This document shows positions 54,276 through 64,000 of a stretch of DNA of 64,000 nt, one piece after another (the stretch's first letter is position 1; every line of letters starts with the position of its first letter). This DNA is from Branchinecta lynchi. Lineage: Eukaryota > Arthropoda > Branchiopoda > Anostraca > Branchinectidae. Under the pieces are notes generated by a model. That model saw only the letters and a list, made by a program, of their open reading frames with translations. It did not search any database and was not told where the DNA came from. The stretch is taken from positions 14,903,225-14,967,224 of the forward strand of contig JAKZAP010000010.1 in NCBI GenBank assembly GCA_023053575.1, given 5' to 3'. The translations under genes were made by a program, and so were the position numbers.

Positions 54276-54696
54276 GGATGGCTTCATGAAAAGCACAATT
54301 TCGGCATATGTCGTTTTTGCATAGCAACCGTATTGTCAGATACCACGGTAACTGCAAAAAGAAGATTCAGTTACCGTGGTAACAGATAGGCTACCATGGT
54401 ATTGCAAAAACGAAGATGAAGAATCTTAGCTGACGTATCCGTTGAAAACATTGCTGGAATAAATGTTTCAAAGTCAGCTTGGGCTCAAAGAATATTTGTT
54501 TGAATAAATGTTTCAAAGTCAGCTTGGGCTCAAAGAATATTAATTTGTTTGAATAAATGTTTCAAAGTCAGCTTGGGCTCAAAGAATATTCAGTTACCAT
54601 GGTATCTGCAAAAGCAAAATTCATGCTAAAAGACAAAAGATATTTTTCCGCAGGATTTCTGTGTTCCAAACATTTCTTAGCGTCACGGTAACAGAA
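54276..54696. repeat. ACCGTGGTA motifs and a triplicated hammerhead-element tail
   Basis: ACCACGGTAACTGC-type motifs occur at ~54335-54405. Then GAAGAATCTTAGCTGACG starts a fragment equal to the sequence just 3' of the hammerhead cleavage site, and its tail TGTTTCAAAGTCAGCTTGGG is repeated three times (54465-54594, ~45-bp period). Confidence 0.6.
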
Positions 54697-54959
54697 GTTG
54701 TATGATAGTTGTACCAAAAAGTTGCATGTAGTGGTATGTAATAGTAAAGAATACTGATCATGTAATGTACCTCAGACTGGGGAAATGTTAAGCAGCAGTA
54801 TCCAGTAGCATCTTGTCTCTAGTCTTGCTAATAATAGCATGCAGTAGAATGCCGTAACACGGTTGCCTTGACATAGAAGCATGTAGTAGCATCAGTTCGT
54901 ACTGCATGCTACTTTTTCATAAATCTTCATGCTATTATTTGAGATAAAGTTTTCATCGG
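54697..54959 (+). mobile_element. AGTAG family element, copy 4
   Basis: GTTGTATGATAGTTGTACC to GAGATAAAGTTTTCATCGG, with the TGTACCTCAGACTGG midpoint. It is slightly shorter than copies 1 and 2. Confidence 0.6.
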
Positions 54960-55021
54960 GACAAACTTGACCCACAAGTTGAAACTCGCGGAAACGACGT
55001 TTCGTTTATTTTTGTAGTTGG

Positions 55022-55398
55022 TAATTCTGAATGCCCGCAAATAAGAATAAAATCAAGACAAAATCATCATCAAGTTTCCGCTACATTATATATCATAACA
55101 TTATATACAAGCAGGATCATCGGTGTTATATCAACCTGCTTGACAAAGTAGGTTAATATTTGCTTTCAAAAATTTGGAATTAGATTTGCCGCAAAATCTG
55201 AGTTCTGAAAATTCTGAATGCCCGCAAATAAAAATAAAATAAAGACAAAATCATCATCAAGTTTCCGCTACATTACATATCATAACACAATATACAAGGA
55301 GGATCGTCGGTGTTATATCAACCTGCTTGACAAAGTAGGTTAATATTTGCTTTCAAAAAGTTGGAATTCGATTTGCCGCAAAATCTGAGTTCTTAAAA
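55022..55398. repeat. Direct tandem duplication, period 187 bp
   Basis: TTCTGAATGCCCGCAAATAA starts at 55025 and 55212. Both copies continue through CATCATCAAGTTTCCGC, ATCAACCTGCTTGACAAAG and TTTGCCGCAAAATCTGAG with few differences. It is a recent, non-coding event. Confidence 0.8.
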
Positions 55399-55478
55399 CA
55401 GAGCACGGCCACTTTCCGGGACAGCGGAAAAACGCCATAAGATACCAGACTATTGTAGAGGCTGAAACAAAGCTAATA

Positions 55479-56458
55479 AGACCAAAGGTTTCGATGGGAT
55501 CCCAAAAATCCAATAATTGATCCAGACAATTGAGTCTTGTCTTCGCCAGGTCCAGTCTTCGCCAGACTCCTTGAAGATTTTTAATATCAGAATTCAGAAA
55601 CAGATTAAGGCCAAATATTATCTGAGAAAACCAAGTTCAGAGCATGTGTGTTTACCCCTATAAGTCTTATCTATTTTGACGAAAACTTCCTGCCTTAATT
55701 CTCTGCCAATTTTCCGGTTTCGACCGAACTCCATAACTAATGTCCGGTGCAAAATGAAAGCCAAGAAATGAATTCAGGGTATCTTCTTTCCGCAATATCG
55801 AACATCTAATCAACTTCAAATAAAAATTTAACTTATAAGAAATTTTCCGGTTCCAGCCGGATTCCAGGCAAACTATATATCCGGGTCGAAAATGATTGTC
55901 ATATACTGATTCAGTACCACTTCTTAAGTTCTTACCCCTAAATCGGATACCTAATCAACTACAAATAAAACTTTTACTTTTAACAGACTTTCCTGTTTTG
56001 GTCGGATTCCGGACGAACTACTTGTCCGGGTAGAAAATGATTTTCACATATGTGTTCAGCATGTCTTTTCACCCCTAAATCAAACATCTAATCAACATCA
56101 AATAAAACATTTACTTTTAACACACTTTCGGTTTTTGCTGGATTCCGGACGAACTATTTGTCCGGCGAGAAAATGGTTTCATCATCGTGTTCAGCATGTC
56201 TTCTTACCCCATAATCGACCATCACATTAGCTGTTTCAAAATATTTTGTTTGCCCCTTGATTTGAACCCCCTCCCCAACCCCTAATGTAGGGCTACAAAG
56301 CCCATCGACGAACCTTGACCAAAAGAATCATCACACCAAGTTTCATCAAAATATCTCATTCCCTTCGAGAGTTATCGTGCTGACAGACGGACGGACGGAC
56401 AGAAGGACAACTTTTGCGATGTCATAGGTATCCCTCCACTTACGTTTTGGGATCCCGA
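55479..56458 (+). mobile_element. Family A copy A9
   Basis: AAGACCAAAGG head with GGGATCCCAAAA, four units with the clearest ~135-138 bp spacing (CCCTAAATC at 55935 and 56073, CCCATAATC at 56208), the GACGGACGGACGGACAG microsatellite, and the terminus ACTTACGTTTTGGGATCCC. Confidence 0.8.
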
Positions 56459-56636
56459 AAACTGATATCCAGTCACATCACAAAGTTCCTAACTTCTTTC
56501 ACACCAATTTGACAAAATCTTAGGGTCTATTGTTGGTGATCATGAAAGTGAGATAGACTTTGCCATGTAACATGATCTGCAGTTACCACGGTCAGACCGC
56601 GTGGTATCGGAATCAGATACCACGGGAACTGGTCAT
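56459..56636 (-). repeat. Inverted duplicate of 52565-52725
   Basis: CTGATATCCAGTCACATCAC to GGTATCGGAATCAGATACC is the reverse complement of the flank of copy A8, including the GATCTGCAGTTACC junction. It shows that the A8 and A9 termini share a flank. Confidence 0.75.
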
Positions 56637-57131
56637 CTGATCAACTTCAAATAGAACTTTCGCTTTTAACAAACTTTCCGGTTTGGCCGGATTCCGGGCG
56701 AACTAGTTGTCCCACGAGAAAATTGTTTCATCATCGTGTTCAGCATGTCTTCTTACCCCATAATCGAACATCTAATCCACTTCAAATAAAACTTTTAATT
56801 CTAACCAACTTTGCGGTTTTTGTCGGATTCCGGACGAACTACTTATCCGACAAGAAAATGGTTTTCACCATCGTGTTCAGCATGTCTTCTTACTTCGTAA
56901 TCGACCTTCTTATTATCTGTTTGAAAACATTTTGTTCGCCCCTTAGTTTGAACCCCCTCCCCCACCCCGAAATGTAGGGCTACAGAGCCCATCGACGAAC
57001 CTTGACCAAAAGAATCATCACACCAAGTTTCATCAAAATATCTCATTCCCTTCGAGAGTTATCGTGCTGACAGACGGACGGACGGACAGAAGGACAACTT
57101 TTGCGATGTCATAGGTATCCCTCCACTTATC
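56637..57131 (+). mobile_element. Family A partial copy A10, interrupted by a LINE
   Basis: Two units and the microsatellite end, nearly identical in inverse to 52740-53226 and in direct orientation to the end of A9 (56290-56450). It stops at TATCCCTCCACTTA, where the L1/Tx1-type LINE begins. Confidence 0.75.
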
Positions 57132-57136
57132 CCTCC

Positions 57137-57256
57137 AGATCGGCTCCAAAGCGCAACCTAGGCGATACCTCAATAGACTCGGCGGAGTCATCTAAAGGAT
57201 CCAAGGGAAAGAATGCGAAAAGTACTAAGCCATCAGACAAGAAATCCAAAACCTAA
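57137..57256 (+). CDS. LINE ORF1 C-terminal tail (partial)
   Basis: The frame preceding ORF2 reads 39 codons of a basic, serine-rich tail (SIDSAESSKGSKGKNAKS is part of it) and ends in TAA at 57254-57256. ORF1 proteins of this LINE group bind RNA and often end in such disordered Lys/Ser-rich stretches. Everything upstream is missing, which sets the 5' truncation point. Confidence 0.65.
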   Translation, partial: RSAPKRNLGDTSIDSAESSKGSKGKNAKSTKPSDKKSKT

Positions 57257-57265
57257 ACGACTCAC

Positions 57266-57432
57266 ATGGATACCGCACTACGTATTGGTACTCTTAACGT
57301 TAACGGAATGAAACAGAAAAAACGGCAAGATTTCCTTGCTAATTTCTTAATAGTGAATAAATTGGATGTTTTGTGTGTCCAAGAGATCGATACTGCTCAT
57401 TTGAGTGTATTAAAAAATATGAATTATTCAAT
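57266..57432 (+). pseudogene. LINE ORF2 N-terminus (endonuclease start), detached
   Basis: ATG at 57266 lies nine bases after the ORF1 stop. The peptide has the hallmarks of an APE-type endonuclease N-terminus: RIGTLNVNGM near residue 6 and LDVLCVQE with the catalytic Glu near residue 40. The frame then runs into the tail of the inserted LINE after KNMNYS. The remainder of ORF2 resumes at 60641. Confidence 0.8.
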
Positions 57433-57530
57433 TCAATTCAATACATTTTATTCCGGTAACTAAGACCATAATTTGAGAACACACATAACGACACTAATAA
57501 AATGAAAAACAAAACAAAACCAAGACCATA

Positions 57531-60337
57531 TTACCCTCTATCAATAGGCTCATATAACTGTTTCCATACTGGAAGTGAAAGCCGTAGGAGCGAAGTACTC
57601 AATTGACAAATAAGGGTATTGTCGCTTGCAAGAAGCCGTTTTCTCAGAGACTCACGACACAGCCAATGCAGCTCATAAAAATTCGGGACATTATGATCAG
57701 AAAACACTTCACTAGCACTTGTAAAACGAGGGAGTTTATGAAGAAATCGAAAAATATCATTGTACGCAATACGCAGCTCGCTTATTCCTTTCTTCGTAAA
57801 AGAACAAACAAGAGAAAGACCAAAAATACTTGTACAATACGACCGAAAAAGAAACGTCTTAACGTCGGGAGTACAATGGTGGAAATTCCGCAACAGCATA
57901 TTTCCACGTGTATAAACCGATTTCAACGAATGACGAATGTGGGTATCATCAACAAGATGCTCATTAAACACAAACCCGAGGTATCGAAATTGTGAAACAA
58001 ATGAAAGCACACTACCATTCAGAAGAATAGGCGGAATAAACGGGGCGACAGAACCCTTAGGCCTAAAACAAACACATTCAGTTTTTGCAGAGTTAAAAAT
58101 GATATCATTTTCATGTGCAAACGATTGGCAAATTCGCAGTAATTTATTCAGGGCATTAGGGCATGTTGCTAGCAAAACTAGACATCGGCATAACTAATAT
58201 TATTTATGCAACAAAACCCGACGTGGCAACCAATGCCACTAGCACTTAAACGTTTGTTTAGATCGTCGCAATAAACCGTAAACAAAAACGCGGAAAGCAC
58301 GCCCCCTTGCCGTACTCCGTTAATAACAGAGAAAGGGGAACTTAGCTCAGACCCCCATCGTACCAAAAATCGCTGGTGCTGGAACCAATACGCAAGAACA
58401 CGCAGGTAAGGTAGAGGAACACCTCTTTTTCGAAGGATTAGAAGGAGCTTTCGCTGATTCACCCGATCAAATGCTTTCTTAACATCCACGAAGCAAGCAT
58501 ACACGTACGTTCCAAAAAGCCAGTAGTACTCAATGACAGCACGCAAAACGAATATAGCAAACTCAACCGATAACTTCTTTTTATACGCAAACTGATTTTC
58601 GGTAGTCCCTAGGAAGTTACTCAACCGACCAAGGAGAAGCCGCTCTAGAACTTTGGACATCGTTGACGCTAGAGCAATGGGTCGAAAATTATCTGCCTTC
58701 GACGAATCTTTTAGTCGATTTTTCTGCAGTGGCACAAGTAAAACTTCCATCAACGAATCAGGAAGAAAACCATGTCTAACCATTAGAGAAAATAATATCG
58801 CAAGGTAAGGCGAAATAACGGTCACACAAAACTTAAGGTGGTTGGAAGTCAAACAATCACGTCCACCGGCAGAATTACCACGTAAATTTTGTATCGCTAA
58901 CATAACTTCTGAAGTTGTAAAATCAGCAACACTAGTAGATATAGTACGATCATCAAGAACGTCTGCAAAACCAGCGTGGGGAACAGAACTAAATATATTA
59001 GCGAAATGGCTTCTCCAAAAATCGCATATCTGACCAGGAGAATTTCTACCTTCAACAACAACGGGCAGGACTGAAGATCGACGGTTGGAAGCACTTATTT
59101 CCGTCCAGAAAACACTAAAATGCTTATTACGGTAATTTGCAGCCATTTGGTTAGCGCGTATCGCCAGCTCTTGAGAACGTACCCAACGGAGCATACTTTT
59201 GAAACGGCTTTTCCAAATACGTCGGGTATTATCGAGAAAACCTCCGCTCACACTACCTTCTCTTACCCACTGCAGAAACCAGTATCTGGCCATATCATAA
59301 CAGGGTTTAACGAACACGGACCAACCGGGGACGACATATTTCCGGTTACGCACTCTAGACGATGCACAGGGAATCGACTTTTTAGCAGAAAGAAGTAGAA
59401 TCGAGCAAATAGACATGAACATATCGAGGATTTCGCTTTTGTGCATATCACAACTACATATAGTTTCACCACAATTTACAAGGTCGTCGAAAATCGGTAG
59501 GTTATCTAAACCCGCTGAAACTGCATTTTTATAGTCACTCAGCTGTAACTGGCTTGCATCGGACCAAAGTAGCTTCTCGAACTTACGGGCAGTGCTGGGA
59601 TCAGTAACTAATTCACAACACTCTACCGACAGAAGACACTGCACTGGAAAGTGGTCAGAACCGATTGTGTCAAGGCGAACTTCTACATCGGTCAAAGTGC
59701 CTAAAATTCGATCACTGACCAGAAAGTGGTCCAGCCAAGATCGCGCATCGCACGAGTTGCTAAGGAATGTGAAGCTGTCTGGGGGCAGCGCTAGCTGGTC
59801 GGCAATGTGAAGACCATTTTCATTACAGTAGTTCACTAACTCGTCATGGAAAACAGTTTTCTTTAGCAGATTGGAGTTGAAATCACCGGCAATAATCACC
59901 GCACTTATATTGGGAAAAGCGGTGTGAAATCCAGTAATATTATCCAGAGCGGCTCTTAGCTCAGAGACGTTCTCGGTCGAGCACACAGGCATGTATACAT
60001 TGAACAGCAAAATGTTTCCAATATCAGTAGAAACATGCAGCACTTGAATGCGATCATTATCAATTTCTAGAGGCTTAACTGACGGTGCAAGTGATCTGTG
60101 CCACATCGCAGAGAGACCGCCCGATGGACGACCTCTACGGAGCTGAGAGTCATAGCACACTGAAGACTTAGAAGACACAATAAAGTCAGAATTCAAATTT
60201 TCGAGTTTACCAAATTCAGAAGGAGGGAGCATAGTCTCTTGAAGCAAAATGATGTGATTTGAATTGCAAAGCATCATAATCTGCTGCAGACGAAGACGAG
60301 CTGAGCAACAGTTATACGATACTATTTTCACAGTCAT
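57531..60337 (-). pseudogene. LINE ORF2 (endonuclease-reverse transcriptase), frameshifted
   Basis: The first 719 residues are open: endonuclease with SYNCCSA, QET (Glu36), GDFN (151-154), SWLDHFLVSD and GSDH (226-229); reverse transcriptase with FRPIALAS (~551), FVDVKKAFDRV (motif A, ~616) and GVRQGGVLSAF (motif B, ~674). Motif C breaks at YAD|: a single-base loss near 58182 gives V and a stop. The other frame (57531-58181) continues with the thumb and C-terminal region to a TAA. Without the second catalytic Asp the reverse transcriptase is dead unless the shift is corrected. Confidence 0.85.
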
Positions 60338-60636
60338 TAGTTATCGTTTTGAGACGGGTCACTCTGAGAGTCGCTAGCAGCTGGGTGCTCATAGAACTTT
60401 CTGAAAAGGATCCCAGCAGGCCAAAATTTCGCATTTAACAATCTATCCAGATAGATACTAGGCACCTCTATCTTGAAAGAGCAATACGTATTGAACTTGG
60501 TGGGAACCGGAACGCAACTAGCTTGACACTTCAGAGCTTTGGCAACGAAATTTTGAACTTCATCAGATGTGGTATTGGGCGCAAAACGTGTCACAAACAC
60601 CTTAGATGTGCGGATAGCAGCAACGGATTTAAGGCT
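60337..60636 (-). CDS. LINE ORF1 C-terminal domain (partial)
   Basis: The frame is open from ~60636 to the TAA at 60337-60339. It contains RTSKVFVTRFAPNTTSDEV and FWPAGILFRKFY, an RRM-like C-terminal domain seen in ORF1 of CR1/Jockey-type LINEs. There is no genuine start because the element is 5'-truncated. The TAA overlaps the ORF2 ATG (TAATG), the arrangement used for coupled termination-reinitiation in some LINEs such as SART1. Confidence 0.7.
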   Translation of the reverse strand, partial: SLKSVAAIRTSKVFVTRFAPNTTSDEVQNFVAKALKCQASCVPVPTKFNTYCSFKIEVPSIYLDRLLNAKFWPAGILFRKFYEHPAASDSQSDPSQNDN

Positions 60637-60640
60637 TTAA

Positions 60641-63600
60641 GGCTTAACTTTCCTGTCAGCTGGAATGGCTCCGGATTGTGGATTCATATTGAGAGATAGT
60701 GTGTCTTTCGGCCCAACTAACCTTAGATTTGAATGTAATGGTAATGTGGGCAGCTTGCTAGTGAATGGAGTCCTTGTGGTGAACGTGCACTTACCGTCTG
60801 GGACAAATAACTTCCGTGAGCGTGAAGAGTTGATTAGAAAGAAACTACCTAAATACTTGAGGCACTCTGGGGTGATCCTCCTGGGTGACTTCAACTGCGT
60901 AGTGCAGGAAAGGGATCTGCAGAGCGTGAGTAAAAAGAAAAGTAAAAGCCGAATGAGTGACGAGCTTTTAGACCTGATAAAAGTTTTCAAGTTGAAGGAT
61001 GTGTGGAACGAAAAGCAAGCTAAAATTGCCTTTACAAGGATCGACCGAAGAGGAGCAAGTCGCATCGACCGAGTATACTGCACTGAAGACCTACTCGGAG
61101 GTATCTTAGAAATATCGAATGTGTTATGTACCTTTTCCGACCACACGGCTTTAATCACAGACTTTAAAAAAGTAGAAAATGGGCCACCGCGTACAGGGAA
61201 AAAGTGTTGGAAAATGGACCCAAATATATTAAAGAATAAGGAAAATTGTGAAAAGATTAGGGGAAAAGTAGAAGATTTCCTGAGTGAATATATTGAAAAT
61301 AGTGACAAGGTGACTTTTTGGTTAAAATTTAAGAAGAAGATGGCGTGTTTTATTAGGCAGATGGAGCTAGAGTCAAAACGGCAAGATGCCAGTTATAAAC
61401 GTTACCTGTACCATGTACTTTACGACCTGAAAGCTGAAGCTGACAATGGAAAAGACGTTTGGTTCGAATTCAATGAAATAAAACAACAAATTAAAAAAGT
61501 TGAAGAAAGTGATTTTGAACGTTTTAAAATCCTAAACCGTCTAAGTGAAGTGGATGAAGTGAGACAGTTAACTTTAGCAGCTAAAATTAGAGCAAAGAAG
61601 AACAGGGACGAGAATTTTATTCAGCAAGTAAGAAAAATGGACGGACAACTGACATCTGATGCCCGTGAAATTAAGGAAGAGGTGCTAATTGCGTATGAGA
61701 ATCTATATAAGAAGCCAGAAATAAGTGAAACATCCGGCATGTTCAGTGATTTCCAGTGTAGAAAAACAGTTACAGAAGCTGAAAATGAGAAGCTAGAGAA
61801 CAACTTTACTAGACCCGAGGTTGAAAAGGTGGTGCAAAATCTAAAAGTGGGTAAATCCCCAGGAGTTGATGGGTTGGGGTATGACTTCTATAAGAAGTTC
61901 TGGGGTGTACTAGGTGATTTTTTTGTCGATATTATGAACGAGTTTGTGGAAAAGGGTTACCCTGAAGAGGAAGTGGGGGTTATATCGTTGATACATAAGA
62001 AGGGTGAGAAGTGTGATTTAAGAAACTGGAGACCAATCGCGTTGTTAAATTGCGATTACAGGATATGCAGCAAAGTACTAACAAAAAGACTGGAAGAAGT
62101 GCTTATTTTGCTGGTAGGCGATTATCAATACGGTGCTTTGAAAGGAAGGAGAGCCCAACATATTTTAAGTGTTATTAGAGACCTTATCATGAGAAAGGAC
62201 GAAATGATACAAAAAAAGATTACACAGTGGGACCTCCTAGCCCTAATTGATGCTGATATCGTTAAAGCATATGACTCGGTGATACGTCAAATATTGTGGG
62301 ATCTGATGAATAGAAAGATGTTTTTCTCTAGTACGGTTGTAGGAAAGTTTAAAATGCTGTATAAACGGCCACAGCTAGTAATTAAAGTTAATGGTGGGCT
62401 AACTAGAAGGTTCAGTATGGAAAAAGGCCTCAGACAAGGTGACCCTTGTTCAGGAGCACTATTCGAGCTCTACGTCGACCCCCTTTTCCGATATGTTGAG
62501 GAGAGAATTGTTGGTTTAGAACTAGGTTCTCATAGACACCTAAAATGCGCTGCTTTCCTCGATGATGGTAACTTTGTGACAGCATCTGTTGAAGACGTGA
62601 AAAAGGTCTGTGAAGGTCTTTTGTGGTTCGAGAAACATTTTCATGTGCAGGTTCATAAACAGAAAACCAACATCCTACCGCTTAACACCAACAGTGACTA
62701 TTCAGACGTGCTAGCAAATAGCTGGCTACCAGAAGTTGCCCGGACGAAAATTCTGGGTATTACTTTTGAGCCACTGATGTCGGTAGAAAAACTGTGGAAC
62801 GAGAAAGTCACCAGGATAATTGGGAGCATCAGTGGAGCAAGGAATGGACTCCTTGAAACAGCTTTTGAGAGAGCTTTGTTCATAAACACGTATTGTCTAC
62901 CTCACCTATTTTACTTAGCTCCGGTGTACCCTCTCCCCGAAGAACAAGCAAAGAAAATCGAAAGAATGATCTGGAGATTTGTGTGGATGGGGAAACTCGA
63001 GAAACTAAGCATGAAAATGCTATATGTTCCGTTAAAACTGGGTGGGCTTGGCGTTTTAGATTTCAGAGTCACGTGTAAATCTCTTTTCTTGAGGAATATT
63101 TGTGAGTTGATAGTAAAAGATGAAGTCCCATCTACGTTATTGCGACAGTGGTTGCTCCCGGTTATTAACCAAATAGAAGATGAAACCGCTGAAGAAATGT
63201 CAAAAAAATTACCTCTCCCCCTACAGTGTTCCGTGAGTGATCTGAGGAAACTAAAGCAAGCCGGCGCATTTTCAGCTAGCGGCAAGGATGATTTGAAACA
63301 AATTATAGCTTTAGCACTGATGAATACTGACCCCGTCAGCTTTAACGCTAAACTGAAAGAACCTTCTGTCGATTTTGAGCTTTTGTTTTCTAACCTGCAC
63401 CACCTACCATGTGAGCAACCGCATAAAGAAGTGGCTTTTAGCATAATCCACGGAATTTTGCCATACAGAAACAGACTTAGCCGGATGCTACGCTCCGAAC
63501 CTCCGGAGTGCACGTTCTGCCATGAAGTAGTAACCGACGGCTTATTACACGAGTTCGTTGAATGCCCGGCAAGTGGAAATGTGTGCTCAGACCTCTTTGC

Positions 63601-63877
63601 AGTTTTCCGGCAAGAAGGTGTTAACGCTGATACGACAGAACAAAGGAAAAGGGTGCTGAAACTATCTTTTTCGCACAAAGATGAGAAAAGGAAAAAGGCA
63701 CTATGTGTCCTTGTCGTATGTGTGTGCGTGAACATATGGAAAACAAGGAAACGGAAAAGGTGGGTTGACAAAATAAAGCTAAATTATTGGCTGGTGAATT
63801 ACCTGAAGGTGATGTGTGAAGGTCTAAAATGGAAATCCCATTTAGATGTTGAGTGGCTGTGTAAAATAAGTCTGTGA
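60641..63877 (+). pseudogene. LINE ORF2 main part: endonuclease, reverse transcriptase, CCHC
   Basis: The frame is open for 1070 codons from the ATG at 60665, and eight codons before it belong to the same protein. Residues (from that ATG): endonuclease GDFN 74-77, RIDRVY 133-138, SDH 158-160; reverse transcriptase RPIALLN 456-462, motif A DIVKAYD 531-537, motif B RQGDPCSG 590-597, motif C FLDD 631-634 (catalytic Asp pair kept; Leu where Ala is usual); C-terminal C949-x2-C952-x9-H962-x4-C967 followed by a basic tail. The order and the CCHC place it in the L1/Tx1 group. It is separated from its N-terminal ~55 residues by the inserted LINE, so the protein cannot be made whole. Confidence 0.88.
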
Positions 63878-64000
63878 AAAAAATAATATAAATAACAAAT
63901 GTAAATAAATAATTGTAAAGATTTTTATTTTGTAAATTGAATTTTGAATTTGTGTTTTTGTTTGTTAAATTTGAGCAGTTAAAAGGGATTATAGATGAAT
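63878..64000 (+). other. 3' UTR of the L1/Tx1-type LINE (continues beyond window)
   Basis: AT-rich sequence follows the TGA, with AAATAAATAATTG at ~63903. No poly(A) or tail is reached. Confidence 0.6.

Larger units (their letters stand above)
57432..60640 (-). mobile_element. CR1/Jockey-type LINE inserted antisense in ORF2
   Basis: A minus-strand element with the end of ORF1, an almost complete ORF2, a ~95-bp 3' UTR and an ATTCA-type pentanucleotide tail (57426-57441). It is 5'-truncated in ORF1 (start ~60636). I see no clear target duplication; the host frame can be read across the two sides with little apparent loss. The type is judged from the endonuclease and reverse transcriptase and from the C-terminal AYNDIFRFLHKLPR block. 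Confidence 0.85.
57132..64000 (+). mobile_element. L1/Tx1-type LINE, 5'-truncated, split by a second LINE
   Basis: In order: the last ~40 codons of ORF1, a 9-bp gap, ORF2 (endonuclease, reverse transcriptase, C-terminal CCHC) and an AT-rich 3' UTR that runs off the window. The nested minus-strand LINE occupies about 57432-60640. Apart from that interruption ORF2 is open from end to end, so the outer copy was young when it was hit. The left boundary lies within the family A terminus. Confidence 0.85.

Noticed and set aside
60637..61308. Minus-strand open frame of 223 codons
   Set aside because: It is the antisense shadow of the L1/Tx1-type ORF2; the plus-strand frame has endonuclease motifs and this one has none.
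62911..63771. Minus-strand open frame of 286 codons
   Set aside because: Antisense shadow of the ORF2 C-terminal region; low-complexity Ser/Phe-rich composition and no motifs.

Overview
The window is animal nuclear DNA, most likely from an aquatic invertebrate. The evidence is two spliced exons encoding the C-terminal FATC end of the mTOR kinase, an L1/Tx1-type LINE, a CR1/Jockey-type LINE, and hAT, Mutator-like and TTAA-flanked DNA transposons. Nothing indicates bacterial, viral or organellar DNA: no rRNA, tRNA or CRISPR array was seen and there are no operons. The species cannot be named from the sequence. Conventional coding content is very low and most of the window is layered repeats.

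Host genes. The firmest host gene is mTOR on the minus strand: a 178-bp exon at 36797-36974 and the last coding exon at 34773-34788, joined across a 2.0-kb intron. Its kinase-domain exons were not found above 36974 and may lie beyond the window or be hidden among repeats. Weaker candidate exons are at 28735-28938 (minus), 17073-17165 and 17838-17884 (minus), 15733-15951 (plus), 32843-32958 (minus, inside a transposon), 49238-49478 (plus) and 49919-50130 (minus).

Dominant repeat. About ten copies of a ~1-1.4 kb element (family A) start at a conserved AACAAGACCAAAGG head next to GGGATCCC. They carry a variable number of ~135-bp tandem units, then a GACA/GACG microsatellite, and end at the palindrome TTTTGGGATCCCAAAA. 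A second, C-rich array family (B) has the same kind of GGGATCCC terminus and ends in a GAGCTCGTAGCTC hairpin. This layout resembles non-autonomous Helentron elements (DINE/HINE/pearl type); that assignment is inference.

Other mobile DNA. Several hAT elements have 8-bp target duplications. A degenerate Mutator-like element (27245-28532) has inverted arms built of ~16-bp minisatellite units. A TTAA-flanked family with AGGACACC ends and an AGTAG-rich inverted-repeat family are each present in several copies. Short retroelement-like insertions carry a hammerhead-ribozyme core. Degenerate LINE 3' ends and an LTR/primer-binding-site remnant are scattered through the window.

Right end (57132-64000). 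A 5'-truncated L1/Tx1-type LINE, with the ORF1 tail, ORF2 and a 3' UTR, sits in the end of a family A copy. Its endonuclease domain is split by an antisense CR1-type LINE, which itself has a one-base frameshift in its YADD motif. Several nests can be ordered in time, notably the stack at 380-3938 and this LINE pair.
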